From Candidatus Poribacteria bacterium (GTDB lineage Bacteria; Poribacteria; WGA-4E; WGA-3G): a stretch of DNA of 64,000 bases. The notes under the pieces are model-generated. The model was not told the DNA's origin, ran no database searches, and was given only the letters and a program-made list of their open reading frames with translations. Shown in pieces: positions 8,844 through 17,293 of the stretch (position 1 is its first letter; the number at the start of each line of letters is the position of its first letter). Position numbers and translations under genes: made by a program. The stretch covers positions 1 through 64,000 of the forward strand of contig PYIY01000072.1 of the NCBI GenBank assembly GCA_003635195.1, written 5' to 3'.

Positions 8844-9989
8844 ATGGAAATCACACAAGTAGAAGCCTTTGCACTCCGGTTCCAAACGGGGAAATCATCA
8901 GAACAACAGGAAGACAATTATTACTTACCGGATGAAGGGTGGCGTTGTATCTACGCACGCCATCACGAAACAATGGTCGTACGAATCACCACATCAGATG
9001 GCATTGTCGGCTATGGCGAAGGGCAAAGTCCGGTCTCACCGCGCACCTCAAAAACAATCGTCGAGGATTTGTGTCGCCCGATACTCATAGAGAAAGACCC
9101 GTTTGATGTGGAATATCTTTGGCAACGCATGTTCACAGCGATGCGCGAGCGTGGACACTATACAGGCTTTTTTATTGACGCACTCGCTGGATGTGATATC
9201 GCGTTATGGGACATCATCGGGCAAGCGACAGGTAAACCCGTGCACAAAGTACTTGGGGGTAGATATCGGGACCGGATCTCCTTATACGCTGGGGTTGGTG
9301 GTAGCACGCCAGAATCAGCAGCGGCGCAAGCATCGGAGTATGTTGCACAGGGATATGGCGGATTGAAGATTCACGCAACACGGAGCCGTGAGGAGATTTT
9401 GGCGATCGTTGCAGCTGTCCGCGAACAAGTAGGTCCGCATGTCAAGTTGATGGTAGATGTCCATACCCAATACAGCATCCCAGACGCGATTCTGCTCGGA
9501 CGCGGGCTTGAGGAATTGGACGTGATGTGGTTAGAATCGCCGACGGTGCCGGAGGATATTCCAGGGCAAGCAGCATTGACACAAGCGTTGGATATGTCGG
9601 TCGCTATTGGCGAATGGACACGCACCCGTTTTGAATTGCGGGAAGTATTTGAACGCCGCGCCTGCGACATCACTATGCCCGATATTGCACGCACAGGACT
9701 CACAGAAGGTAAGCGCATTGCCAGTCTTGCCGATACCTACAACATTCCGGTGACACCGCATATCGGTGGCGGCGGTATCTTATCGATCGCCGCAACAATC
9801 CAATTTTCTGCGACGATTCCTAATTTCCTCATCATGGAACATTCACCCGGCGCGTATGAGATGAAGGGACAAATCACCACGCGAAAACCGACAGTCCAAG
9901 ACGGGGCATTTATCTTGGACGATACCCCCGGACTCGGCGTTACTATTGATACAGATGTGTTAGAGGCGTTTGCCATAAACAGTCAGTAA
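8844..9989 (+). CDS. Mandelate racemase / muconate lactonizing enzyme family protein
   Basis: The 381-aa protein is an enolase-superfamily enzyme, probably a sugar-acid dehydratase or epimerase. The N-terminal capping domain (about 1-130) is followed by the barrel. Metal ligands appear as Asp205 (LMVDVHTQY), Glu231 (WLESPTVPED) and Glu257 (IGEWTRTRFE). The dyad Asp280 (TMPDIARTG) and His306 (TPHIGGGG) is present. The second-strand motif reads Lys175-Ile-His177 instead of the common Lys-x-Lys. The ATG at 8844 was chosen over the TTG at 8838, with AGAGGA 9 bases upstream. It is divergent from the membrane protein, which could carry its substrate. Confidence 0.88.
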   Translation: MEITQVEAFALRFQTGKSSEQQEDNYYLPDEGWRCIYARHHETMVVRITTSDGIVGYGEGQSPVSPRTSKTIVEDLCRPILIEKDPFDVEYLWQRMFTAMRERGHYTGFFIDALAGCDIALWDIIGQATGKPVHKVLGGRYRDRISLYAGVGGSTPESAAAQASEYVAQGYGGLKIHATRSREEILAIVAAVREQVGPHVKLMVDVHTQYSIPDAILLGRGLEELDVMWLESPTVPEDIPGQAALTQALDMSVAIGEWTRTRFELREVFERRACDITMPDIARTGLTEGKRIASLADTYNIPVTPHIGGGGILSIAATIQFSATIPNFLIMEHSPGAYEMKGQITTRKPTVQDGAFILDDTPGLGVTIDTDVLEAFAINSQ

Positions 9990-10130
9990 TGAGTAGCTCC
10001 TAAATCAGAAATGCGAAAGGCAAGAAAAACTACATATTGAAAATCTTCAGTAGACATCATTAAACAGTGAGGCTTTCTAAAAAGATGACCTTTTGACACC
10101 GAAATACTGACTGCTGATGGCTGATAGCCA

Positions 10131-11078
10131 TTAATACCCTTTTTCCTTATCCACAACATTGGACAACGGTTCCCCGTTCACATATTTGTGCATATTCTCA
10201 ATAAACAACTCCATCGCGCGTTTGGCGATATTTTGCGAGGCACCCGCAGTATGGGACGTTAAAATCACGTTCGGTAGCGTCCACAGCGGATTATCTGCTG
10301 GACACGGTTCGGTGTAGGTGACATCCAGTCCTGCGCCTGCTAACTTCTCACTTTCCAGCGCGGCAATCAATGCCGCCTCGTCGACCACTTTACCGCGACT
10401 CACATTGATAAAGTAGCTCCCCTCTGGTAAGGCATCGAATTCGGCATGGGAGAGCAGCTTGTGAGTTTGGGGCGTAATTGGACAACAGACCATCAGGACT
10501 TCGCAGCGGGATAGGAACTCCGGCAGCCAATCCAGTTGTCCCAATTCATCAACGGTGTCCGGCTTTTCCATCGGTTCTGGATCGACTGCAATCACGTTGA
10601 ACTCAAACGCCTTAGCGCGTTGTGCGACCGCCCTACCGATACCACCGAGTCCGAGAACCCCCATCGTCATTCCTGCGACTTCCACACAAGGCAGCCACTT
10701 CCACTCTTTCTCTCGCATCAGATCGAGTTGTGTATTGACACCACGCGTCAGTGCCAGTAGCAGCGCGAACGCGTGTTCAGCGAGTTGTGGTCCGTACAAT
10801 CGCTTGCTGTTCACCAAAGTGATAGGACTCTCCTTAAAAGCGGGGTACATTGAGCCTTCCACACCTACGAAAGGCTGCATCACCCATTGAAGGGATTGCG
10901 CATAAGGGAATGCCGCCTCTGACACCGTTCCGTAGAGAATTTCGACATCTGAAAGGTGATCGCTGAGAGATTCACCTTCCGGCAGAAAATTTATTTCCAT
11001 CTCTGGAGGCGCGTCCTGCAGCATATCCGCAACCTCTTGACTGATCCCACTGGCGATCAGCACCTTAATTTTAGCCAT
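10131..11078 (-). CDS. D-2-hydroxyacid dehydrogenase (NAD-dependent)
   Basis: The 315-aa protein belongs to the D-isomer-specific 2-hydroxyacid dehydrogenase family, which reduces 2-keto acids or oxidises D-2-hydroxy acids with NAD(P). The Rossmann loop GLGGIG lies at residues 143-148. The catalytic residues Arg228 (NVSRGKVVDE), Glu257 (TYTEPCP) and His276 (LTSHTAGA) are visible. The start has AAGGAG 8 bases upstream. It faces the enolase-superfamily gene tail to tail. The substrate cannot be assigned; glyoxylate/hydroxypyruvate reductase-type activity is possible. Confidence 0.9.
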   Translation of the reverse strand: MAKIKVLIASGISQEVADMLQDAPPEMEINFLPEGESLSDHLSDVEILYGTVSEAAFPYAQSLQWVMQPFVGVEGSMYPAFKESPITLVNSKRLYGPQLAEHAFALLLALTRGVNTQLDLMREKEWKWLPCVEVAGMTMGVLGLGGIGRAVAQRAKAFEFNVIAVDPEPMEKPDTVDELGQLDWLPEFLSRCEVLMVCCPITPQTHKLLSHAEFDALPEGSYFINVSRGKVVDEAALIAALESEKLAGAGLDVTYTEPCPADNPLWTLPNVILTSHTAGASQNIAKRAMELFIENMHKYVNGEPLSNVVDKEKGY

Positions 11079-11136
11079 TGATAGTCTCCTTAGCTGTAGT
11101 ATTTACTGTGATAATTCTTGACAGAAAATTAATGCG

Positions 11137-11556
11137 TCAATACGGGCGCGCTTGAGGGGCAATCCTATTCCATGATGGATTCACACGGAACGGCGGCACC
11201 ACAGGGATAGGTTTAGTGTCGGGGAAACGGGAACCTACTAAAGGCTTTAACGTTTTGCTGAGGTAAGCCTCCACACCGTTGCGGGAGTAGGGCAGTACAT
11301 CTGTCCATGTGACGAGTAAACTCAGGTGCGCGTAACGTTGAATTTGAGGGTCTTTGCGGTGTGCAGCGATTCTATTCCTGATATTCCCTTGCCCAACCCT
11401 AACCGTTACAGGGTTCCCAATATTATCCCAATACCAGATAATATAGACCCCTTCAAAGTTGTCGTAGTATTTGTGACTTAAATCCACACGCTCTAATAAA
11501 CACCATGCGTTGTTATCACATTTCATCCAAAACGGATTTATTGTTGTTTGGTTCAT
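11137..11556 (-). CDS. Small GIY-YIG-like protein downstream of the FRG-TPR gene
   Basis: The 139-aa protein contains GVYIIWYWDN (about residues 36-45), RVGQGNIRNRIAAHRK (about 53-68) and NGVEAYLSKTLKPLVG (about 93-108). This order matches a GIY-YIG nuclease fold: the GxY strand, the G-x-x-x-x-R-x-x-x-H helix and the Glu in the last helix. The second Y-I-G strand is not obvious, so it may be a divergent or inactive member. GGAGG lies 7 bases before the ATG. Only 50 bp separate it from the upstream FRG-TPR gene on the same strand, so the two probably form an operon. Assignment to the fold is an inference from motif reading. Confidence 0.6.
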   Translation of the reverse strand: MNQTTINPFWMKCDNNAWCLLERVDLSHKYYDNFEGVYIIWYWDNIGNPVTVRVGQGNIRNRIAAHRKDPQIQRYAHLSLLVTWTDVLPYSRNGVEAYLSKTLKPLVGSRFPDTKPIPVVPPFRVNPSWNRIAPQARPY

Positions 11557-11606
11557 CCTTGCCTCCAGTTTGTTGTGGTTAGGCAGAGCCGCTCATCTAT
11601 ATTGCC

Positions 11607-12923
11607 TTATCCTGACTGGACTAATTCTTCTGACTGTCGGCGATCTTCCTCTGCTTCTTCATATTTGCCCAGTTGTGCTTTCATAGTTCCGCGCTGTCGA
11701 TAAAAAAAAGCATCATTAGGGTATAGTTGAATTGCTTCGTCATAAACAGCAATAACCTCTTCGTATTGCCCAATTTCCGCCTTTGAAAGTGCGCGCTGCT
11801 GATAATAAGCAGATGAGTCGTTGGGGTTTAGTCGGATTGCATTGTTGTAATCGGCAATTGCATCTTCATATTGTCCAAGTTGATCCTTCACAAGCCCACG
11901 CTGCTGATAGGTAGGCGCGTCGTTGGGGTTTAGTCGGATTGCATCGTTGTAATCGACAATCGCGTCTAAGAGTTGTCCTAATTGCTCCTTGGCAAGTCCG
12001 CGTTGATAGTAAACGGATGCATTGTTGGGGTTTAGCTGGATTGCATTGTTGTAATCGGCAATTGCATCTTCATATTGTCCAAGTTGATCCTTCACAAGCC
12101 CACGCGAGTAATGAAGGGATGCATCATTAGGTTTTCGATAGATTGCTTTGTCATAATCGGCGATAGCTTCCTCAAACTTATGTCTTCGGAGTGCTTGTTT
12201 GGCACGCTTTTCATGTTCATCAGCACTCAGCGGCGTATATGATGCGTAGTCATCGCGTAAACTGGCGAAACCCTCAAAGTCGGGAAACAGCCTTATTTCA
12301 GTGATACCTGATATTCGCTCCAATTCGGTACGAATATCTTCCTTCTTACATTTTTCTATAATACACGCTGCATCTTCCTCAAATTCGTAATGTCCAAAGA
12401 AAAAGATAGACTGCTGGGCAAGAATACGGTTGTTCTGTTGCCGAGGCTGCCAGTGGTACAGTTGTGGTTCTTTTCCATCTAAAAAGTAAGAAACAGACTC
12501 TGTTAACAAATGGGGCTCAATTTCTATAAACCTATCCGCGTTCTTATGCACCGCAAATACCTTACCATTTGTGGAATCTGAGGTTTTGGAATCTTGTCCA
12601 CAGGCAAACCAGAGTGCGACTTGTGCACTATAGGTAAAGTCTATTAGACATGTCGCTGCTTTGAAGTGTTGAAGACCAGCAAGTATTTCTAAATCACCAA
12701 GAGACCGTCCATCTTTCTGATCGTATCCCCGGAGCCGCGCTTCACGAATCAAAGCCGTATTAATTTCAACAAATGTTGGGAAACCTTTGTCCTCAGAATT
12801 TTGCTCATTTTCTGGCACTCGACGATAAGCAGACGCTTGTATGTCATATTTATCATTAGGAACACCACGAAATACATAGGTTCCTTCGTCGAATCGACTC
12901 GCCCATTCTAAGAAATCGCTCAA
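11607..12923 (-). CDS. FRG domain protein fused to TPR repeats
   Basis: The 438-aa protein joins an FRG domain (about residues 1-215) to six tetratricopeptide repeats (about 225-430) with the pattern GQYEDAIADYNNAIRLNPND. FRG hallmarks are TYVFRG (Arg19), LQHFKAATCLIDFT (84-97) and ILAQQSIFFFG (168-178). The same three motifs recur in the FRG proteins at 51298 and 54062, where the TPR part is a separate gene. The FRG domain has no settled biochemical role; it is common in accessory regions. The start is uncertain: the TTG at 12923 has no ribosome binding site, and the frame stays open upstream for about 30 codons without ATG or GTG. Confidence 0.82.
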   Translation of the reverse strand: MSDFLEWASRFDEGTYVFRGVPNDKYDIQASAYRRVPENEQNSEDKGFPTFVEINTALIREARLRGYDQKDGRSLGDLEILAGLQHFKAATCLIDFTYSAQVALWFACGQDSKTSDSTNGKVFAVHKNADRFIEIEPHLLTESVSYFLDGKEPQLYHWQPRQQNNRILAQQSIFFFGHYEFEEDAACIIEKCKKEDIRTELERISGITEIRLFPDFEGFASLRDDYASYTPLSADEHEKRAKQALRRHKFEEAIADYDKAIYRKPNDASLHYSRGLVKDQLGQYEDAIADYNNAIQLNPNNASVYYQRGLAKEQLGQLLDAIVDYNDAIRLNPNDAPTYQQRGLVKDQLGQYEDAIADYNNAIRLNPNDSSAYYQQRALSKAEIGQYEEVIAVYDEAIQLYPNDAFFYRQRGTMKAQLGKYEEAEEDRRQSEELVQSG

Positions 12924-13131
12924 TATTTTAACAGGTTTGGATTTTTTCTTCTCACTTAATTTACGCCTCTCAATATGGGTTTGTCTAATTCTTTTCGCTT
13001 CCGAAAAAGGGGACCGGTGTCAGATATACCGTCTGTAGAATTCGCCTTTATAGTAACTAACTGGAGTTGGAGATTATATAAAATCTACCACATAAAAGAG
13101 AAAAATGCAACTCAAATCCCTTCCTTTTCCA

Positions 13132-13160
13132 TTGACAGAAAAACAAATCTGTGCTAAAAT
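13132..13160 (+). promoter_or_regulatory. Sigma70-type promoter of the DUF5916 gene
   Basis: TTGACA (13132-13137), 17 bp, TAAAAT (13155-13160). It lies 46 bp before the start codon of the CBM9/DUF5916 gene. The remaining 12924-13131 between the divergent genes shows no further feature beyond a TATAAT on the minus strand (13078-13073) that may serve the FRG-TPR gene. Confidence 0.75.
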
Positions 13161-13205
13161 CACAAACGGATTGACACTAAAGGGAGGGGTTGGACACATA
13201 AACGA

Positions 13206-15398
13206 ATGCGAACAATTAAAGCACGGCTTGGAAACTCATATCTTTTGACGTTGGTCGTCTATTTCATGTTTTGTTTGTTGACGAGTAAAGCATCTCCAGC
13301 AAACACAGATCACAAATCCACTGAAACTTCTGCACACCGAGAGATTAAGGCTATCCGAACGGAAACCCCACCGACAATTGATGGAAAATTAGATGACCCA
13401 TGCTGGCAAGATAGTGCAAAAACAGGAGACCTTATTCAATTTGAACCACAGCGCGGCGAGCAAGCAACACAACCAACGACTATCTACCTCGCCTACGACG
13501 CGAATAAACTCTATGTGGCGTTTGAATGTTTCAAGACCGATATGGACAACCTCGCGGCAAATCAGACACGACGCGACGCTTTCTTCTTCTCCGATGACCA
13601 TGTTGAGGTTTTAATTGACACCTTCCTTGACGGTAGGAATTGTTATGCGTTTGCTTTAAACGCACTCGGCACACAAACTGACCAACGTTTTATTAACGAA
13701 GGCGCGAACAGGCGCACCGGTTCATCGAGCATCGGAACAGCTATCTCATGGGATTGCGATTGGCAAGGGCAAGCAGCAAAAGGGACAGACAAATGGACAG
13801 CCGAATTCGCGATTCCGTTTGCCGAACTCCGATTTTCAAAGCGCGCGGAAGCAGCAACATGGGGTATCAACTTTTGGCGAAATGATGAAGCTCCCGCGGA
13901 AGAACAGACCTGGGCAGATTTGGGCGAACGACAGTACGCTGTCTCAAAATTCGGGCACCTAACGAATCTTCCAATCGCAGACTTGGTTACCAAACGACCG
14001 GTAAAATTCAAACCGTATGGCACACTAAAACCACAAATACTGCAATCAGAAGATGGTGAAACGACAGCAGCTGTGAAACCGGATGCCGGACTTGACCTCC
14101 GATATCCAATCAAAGATTTCACAGTCGACTTGACGTTAAACCCGGATTTCGCACAAATCGAGGCAGATCCAGACCTCGTGAATCTCAGCGATATCCCGCT
14201 CCGTTTCCCTGAGAAACGTCCATTTTTCCTTGAAGGAAATGAGCTTTTTCAAATGCCGCTTGATCTGTTCTATAGCCGACGGGTTGAAGATTTGATTGGC
14301 GGCGGGAAAGTTATCGGCAAATTCAGCAAATACAACCTCGCTTTTATGGGTGCCGTCGCGGGACCAGAAAACTTAGATAAAGAGATAAAAAAAGGCGAGT
14401 TGCCCCTTGCCAACTACAATTACGCTGTTCTTAGATTGCAACGGGAAATCGGGAAAACATCATCGGTTGGATTTTTAGGCGTAAATAAACAACGCGGCAG
14501 CATCTATGATCGCGCCGGTGGTGTGGATGCCCGCATCCAACTGCCAGCAGACTTAAATCTCAACATGGAATATGCAGCGGAATGGAAAGCAGGGGGCTTT
14601 GAAATGCCAGAGAGCACTACAGATGACCTGATTTTTGTTCAACTCGCTCGTCGGACAAATGTATTCTCGTTAGATGCGGTTTATGCAGACATCGGGGAAC
14701 ACTTTAGCCCCGAAACAGGTTTCGTTCCGCGCATAGACAGACGTGGTCTTGTTATTAGAAGTCGGTATAACAAGCAATACAAAGGGGCACTCGAAAGGCT
14801 CCGGGGTGAAGCTGAATATGAACGGCTCGCGAATCATGCGGGGGAACTGACAAATCATAGGGCACGTTTTAGTGGGCTCCTCGGTGTGAGTAATGTTTTC
14901 TTTCTGCTCGGACCGGAGTGGTACTATCACGTTAACGATGACAATCAACCCTTCACCGACAGGACAGTGCGATTCTTCGCTGGGTGGTTTCCACCAAAAT
15001 ACGTACAGATCCGAAATACCGGTAGTTTTGGCATCCGCGACAATAAAGACACTTTTTTTATCCGCCCAGAGCTTACGATCCGGCCCACTGCTAAACTCAG
15101 TTTTGAGTTTATTCTACAGCGACTCCACGAAAGAGAGTCGGAGGCAGCGCAGTGGCACCTTTCGGAATGGACGCGTCGTTTCATCGTGAACTATCAATTT
15201 GCACAACGGATGTATGCCAGAGCCAGTGCGGAATTTACCTTGGAAAAAGAACGCCGAGTCTTCGCTCTTTTCGCGTATGAGTATCGTCCCGAAAGCAATT
15301 TCTTTATTGTTTATAACGACAACCGAGATGTAGAAGGCAACACCGAGCGGATCGTATTCATTAAAATCGCCCATCTATTGAAAACGAATATTTTTTAG
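13206..15398 (+). CDS. CBM9-like / DUF5916 outer-membrane protein
   Basis: The 730-aa protein has a signal peptide (LLTLVVYFMFCLLTSKASPA). A carbohydrate-binding-family-9-like domain follows (about 45-235: PPTIDGKLDDPCWQ, YDANKLYVAFEC, WTAEFAIPFAELRF). A long DUF5916 region rich in beta strands comes next and ends in phenylalanine, as outer-membrane barrels often do. LRFPEKRPFFLEGNELF is a recognisable DUF5916 signature. The family is thought to sit in the outer membrane, with the role unknown. An AGGGAGGGG lies 17 bases before the ATG, further away than usual, but no other start is in frame. Confidence 0.85.
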   Translation: MRTIKARLGNSYLLTLVVYFMFCLLTSKASPANTDHKSTETSAHREIKAIRTETPPTIDGKLDDPCWQDSAKTGDLIQFEPQRGEQATQPTTIYLAYDANKLYVAFECFKTDMDNLAANQTRRDAFFFSDDHVEVLIDTFLDGRNCYAFALNALGTQTDQRFINEGANRRTGSSSIGTAISWDCDWQGQAAKGTDKWTAEFAIPFAELRFSKRAEAATWGINFWRNDEAPAEEQTWADLGERQYAVSKFGHLTNLPIADLVTKRPVKFKPYGTLKPQILQSEDGETTAAVKPDAGLDLRYPIKDFTVDLTLNPDFAQIEADPDLVNLSDIPLRFPEKRPFFLEGNELFQMPLDLFYSRRVEDLIGGGKVIGKFSKYNLAFMGAVAGPENLDKEIKKGELPLANYNYAVLRLQREIGKTSSVGFLGVNKQRGSIYDRAGGVDARIQLPADLNLNMEYAAEWKAGGFEMPESTTDDLIFVQLARRTNVFSLDAVYADIGEHFSPETGFVPRIDRRGLVIRSRYNKQYKGALERLRGEAEYERLANHAGELTNHRARFSGLLGVSNVFFLLGPEWYYHVNDDNQPFTDRTVRFFAGWFPPKYVQIRNTGSFGIRDNKDTFFIRPELTIRPTAKLSFEFILQRLHERESEAAQWHLSEWTRRFIVNYQFAQRMYARASAEFTLEKERRVFALFAYEYRPESNFFIVYNDNRDVEGNTERIVFIKIAHLLKTNIF

Positions 15399-15407
15399 CA
15401 GGAAGCT

Positions 15408-15442
15408 CTTGTAGGAGGGGTTTGTAACCCCGATTCTTGCTC
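15408..15442. repeat. GTAGGAGGG...CCC short palindromic repeat
   Basis: TGTAGGAGGGGTTTGTAACC followed by CCGATT has a GGGGTT-TGT-AACCCC hairpin. It matches two tandem copies at 40344-40395. It lies 10 bases after the DUF5916 stop codon. Confidence 0.65.
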
Positions 15443-15487
15443 AGAAAACCGAAAACGCAATGGCTCTGAACAGCGCAGTAGAATTTC

Positions 15488-15516
15488 TTGACATATCCCA
15501 TTCTGCAGTTTAAAAT
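15488..15516 (+). promoter_or_regulatory. Sigma70-type promoter of lnt
   Basis: TTGACA (15488-15493), 17 bp, TAAAAT (15511-15516), ending 25 bp before the lnt start codon. Confidence 0.75.
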
Positions 15517-15541
15517 TAAAGTAAGTTCAATGTGATAGAAT

Positions 15542-17275
15542 ATGGGGGATATTCCTACGGACAACCTTTTGAAACGCCACCAGCATTGGCTACTCGCTAT
15601 ACTTTCAGCATTCTTGCTGTTTCTGAGTTTCCCGAATGTAAACCTCTATCCGTTGGCTTGGATAGCGATGGTGCCATTTTTCATTGCACTCACGCGGGCA
15701 ACGGGCTGGAAATCTGCTTTCTGGATCGGTTACCTAACAGGTCTCCTATTTTTCGCAGGTTTGCTCCTCGCTATTATCCTGCTCTATCCATACGAGAATA
15801 TCTTCGCTACGACGGTCGGTTATCTGCTCCTCGTCGGCTATACGGGGCTCTATTTTGCTGTTTTTGCCGCCCTAATGCAGTTTGGGCAGGTGCGTTCAGG
15901 TATACTATTCCCGCTTGCCGCTGCGTGCATCTGGACAGCATTGGAATGGGTACGGAGTTGGTTAATGACAGGATTTCCATGGGGAAGTATTGGCTACTCA
16001 CAATGGAACAACCTAATAGGCATACAAGTTGCTTCCGTTGTTGGCGTACACGGCATCAGTTTTGTGATTGTGCTCTTCAATGCCGGTATCGCTACTGTGC
16101 TGAGGAACCGCCAACAGTGGCGACAAGAAATTCGTGCCGTAGTCCTACCGGTGGTTCTGATGCTGCTCTGCTTCGGTTATGGTGCCTTCCAACTTCAAGA
16201 TGCTGAACCTTTAGATCGTGAGACAAATGCCACAGTGACGACAGATACAGAAACCTTAAATGTCGCACTTATCCCCGGTAATATCTCGCAGTTACAAAAA
16301 TGGGATGTGAATCAATTCCCAGCGATTTTGCGGCGTTACATCAACTTGACCTATAAAGCAAGCAGGGCGGCACCTGACTTAATTGTATGGCCCGAAACAT
16401 CGATTCGAAGCCAGGCATTGACGGGTGAATGGCCAATATACTACGGTAGGTTTTCCGGAATGCTCCGTGAGACAGCTATTCCTATAATCGTTGGGACAGC
16501 TAACAGGGGAGAAACAGACGAAGCAATCGGCAAATTTTCCAAAGATGCTGATAAAAAAAGTGAACCGATATACAACCGCGTCCTTTCGATAGCCTCAGAT
16601 GGCAAGATACACGGTACCTACGCGAAGATGCACCTTGTGCCGTTTGGCGAGTACGTACCCTTGGAAAACCTACTCCCGGATTTTATCCCCGATTTTATCC
16701 AGTTTGAACCCTTTGCGCATGGAAAAACAGTAAACCTTTTACCCGTGTTTATCGTTAAAGATAAGACGAACACTGTGAAACGGACGGACGGTCTGTTTCG
16801 CGACGCAAAAGTGTTTGTTGTTAAAGATAAGGCAGACACACAGAAAGTAGAGATCGGTGCTTCGATCTGCTTTGAATCGGTGTTCCCGAACGAATTTCGT
16901 AGACCTGTCCAAAAAGGTGCCAGAGTGATGGGAATCTTCACGAACGATGCTTGGTTCGATGGGACTGCTTTCCCCGAACTGCATCTGTCGATGGCACCTT
17001 TCCGCGCAATCGAAAACCGAATAGCCGTGTTCCGTTGCGCAAATGGCGGATTCACGTGCATTGTAGACAAATTCGGTAGGATAACAACCCCTATGGTTGC
17101 ACCGAACGCCACGCAAGAGGTCCTTATTGCACCCGTCCCCCTGCTCTCATCTACGAAACGTGAACAGACGCTTTATACTCGCTACGGCGATTGGTTTCCG
17201 ATCCTCTGTATGTTTATCTGTGCCGGAGGGTTCGGCAGTCAACTCGTTATACGGCGATGGCGTAAACATTCTTAA
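15542..17275 (+). CDS. lnt: Apolipoprotein N-acyltransferase
   Basis: The 577-aa inner-membrane enzyme adds the third acyl chain to the N-terminal cysteine of lipoproteins. Six or so membrane segments occupy residues 15-215, and the periplasmic nitrilase-like domain follows. The catalytic triad is Glu285 (VWPETSIRS), Lys362 (YAKMHLVPFGEY) and Cys443 (GASICFESVFP). Between Lys and Cys there is an extra stretch (about 400-436) with an internal duplication, VFIVKDKTNT and VFVVKDKADT, which lengthens the protein beyond the usual 500-520 aa. The RBS is weak. It precedes prfB by 18 bp and likely shares its transcript. It fits with the LolC/D-like and BamA genes nearby. Confidence 0.93.
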   Translation: MGDIPTDNLLKRHQHWLLAILSAFLLFLSFPNVNLYPLAWIAMVPFFIALTRATGWKSAFWIGYLTGLLFFAGLLLAIILLYPYENIFATTVGYLLLVGYTGLYFAVFAALMQFGQVRSGILFPLAAACIWTALEWVRSWLMTGFPWGSIGYSQWNNLIGIQVASVVGVHGISFVIVLFNAGIATVLRNRQQWRQEIRAVVLPVVLMLLCFGYGAFQLQDAEPLDRETNATVTTDTETLNVALIPGNISQLQKWDVNQFPAILRRYINLTYKASRAAPDLIVWPETSIRSQALTGEWPIYYGRFSGMLRETAIPIIVGTANRGETDEAIGKFSKDADKKSEPIYNRVLSIASDGKIHGTYAKMHLVPFGEYVPLENLLPDFIPDFIQFEPFAHGKTVNLLPVFIVKDKTNTVKRTDGLFRDAKVFVVKDKADTQKVEIGASICFESVFPNEFRRPVQKGARVMGIFTNDAWFDGTAFPELHLSMAPFRAIENRIAVFRCANGGFTCIVDKFGRITTPMVAPNATQEVLIAPVPLLSSTKREQTLYTRYGDWFPILCMFICAGGFGSQLVIRRWRKHS

Positions 17276-17293
17276 CTATTTATGAGGTAATCT

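Noticed and set aside
11939-12130. Internal ORFs and repeated DNA within TPR genes as independent repeats or genes
   Set aside because: The periodicity of about 102 bp is the 34-residue TPR unit of the encoded proteins, so it is explained by the protein.
12975-13157. Plus-strand 60-codon ORF in the gap before the DUF5916 gene
   Set aside because: It has no ribosome binding site or recognisable domain, and it overlaps the promoter at 13132-13160.
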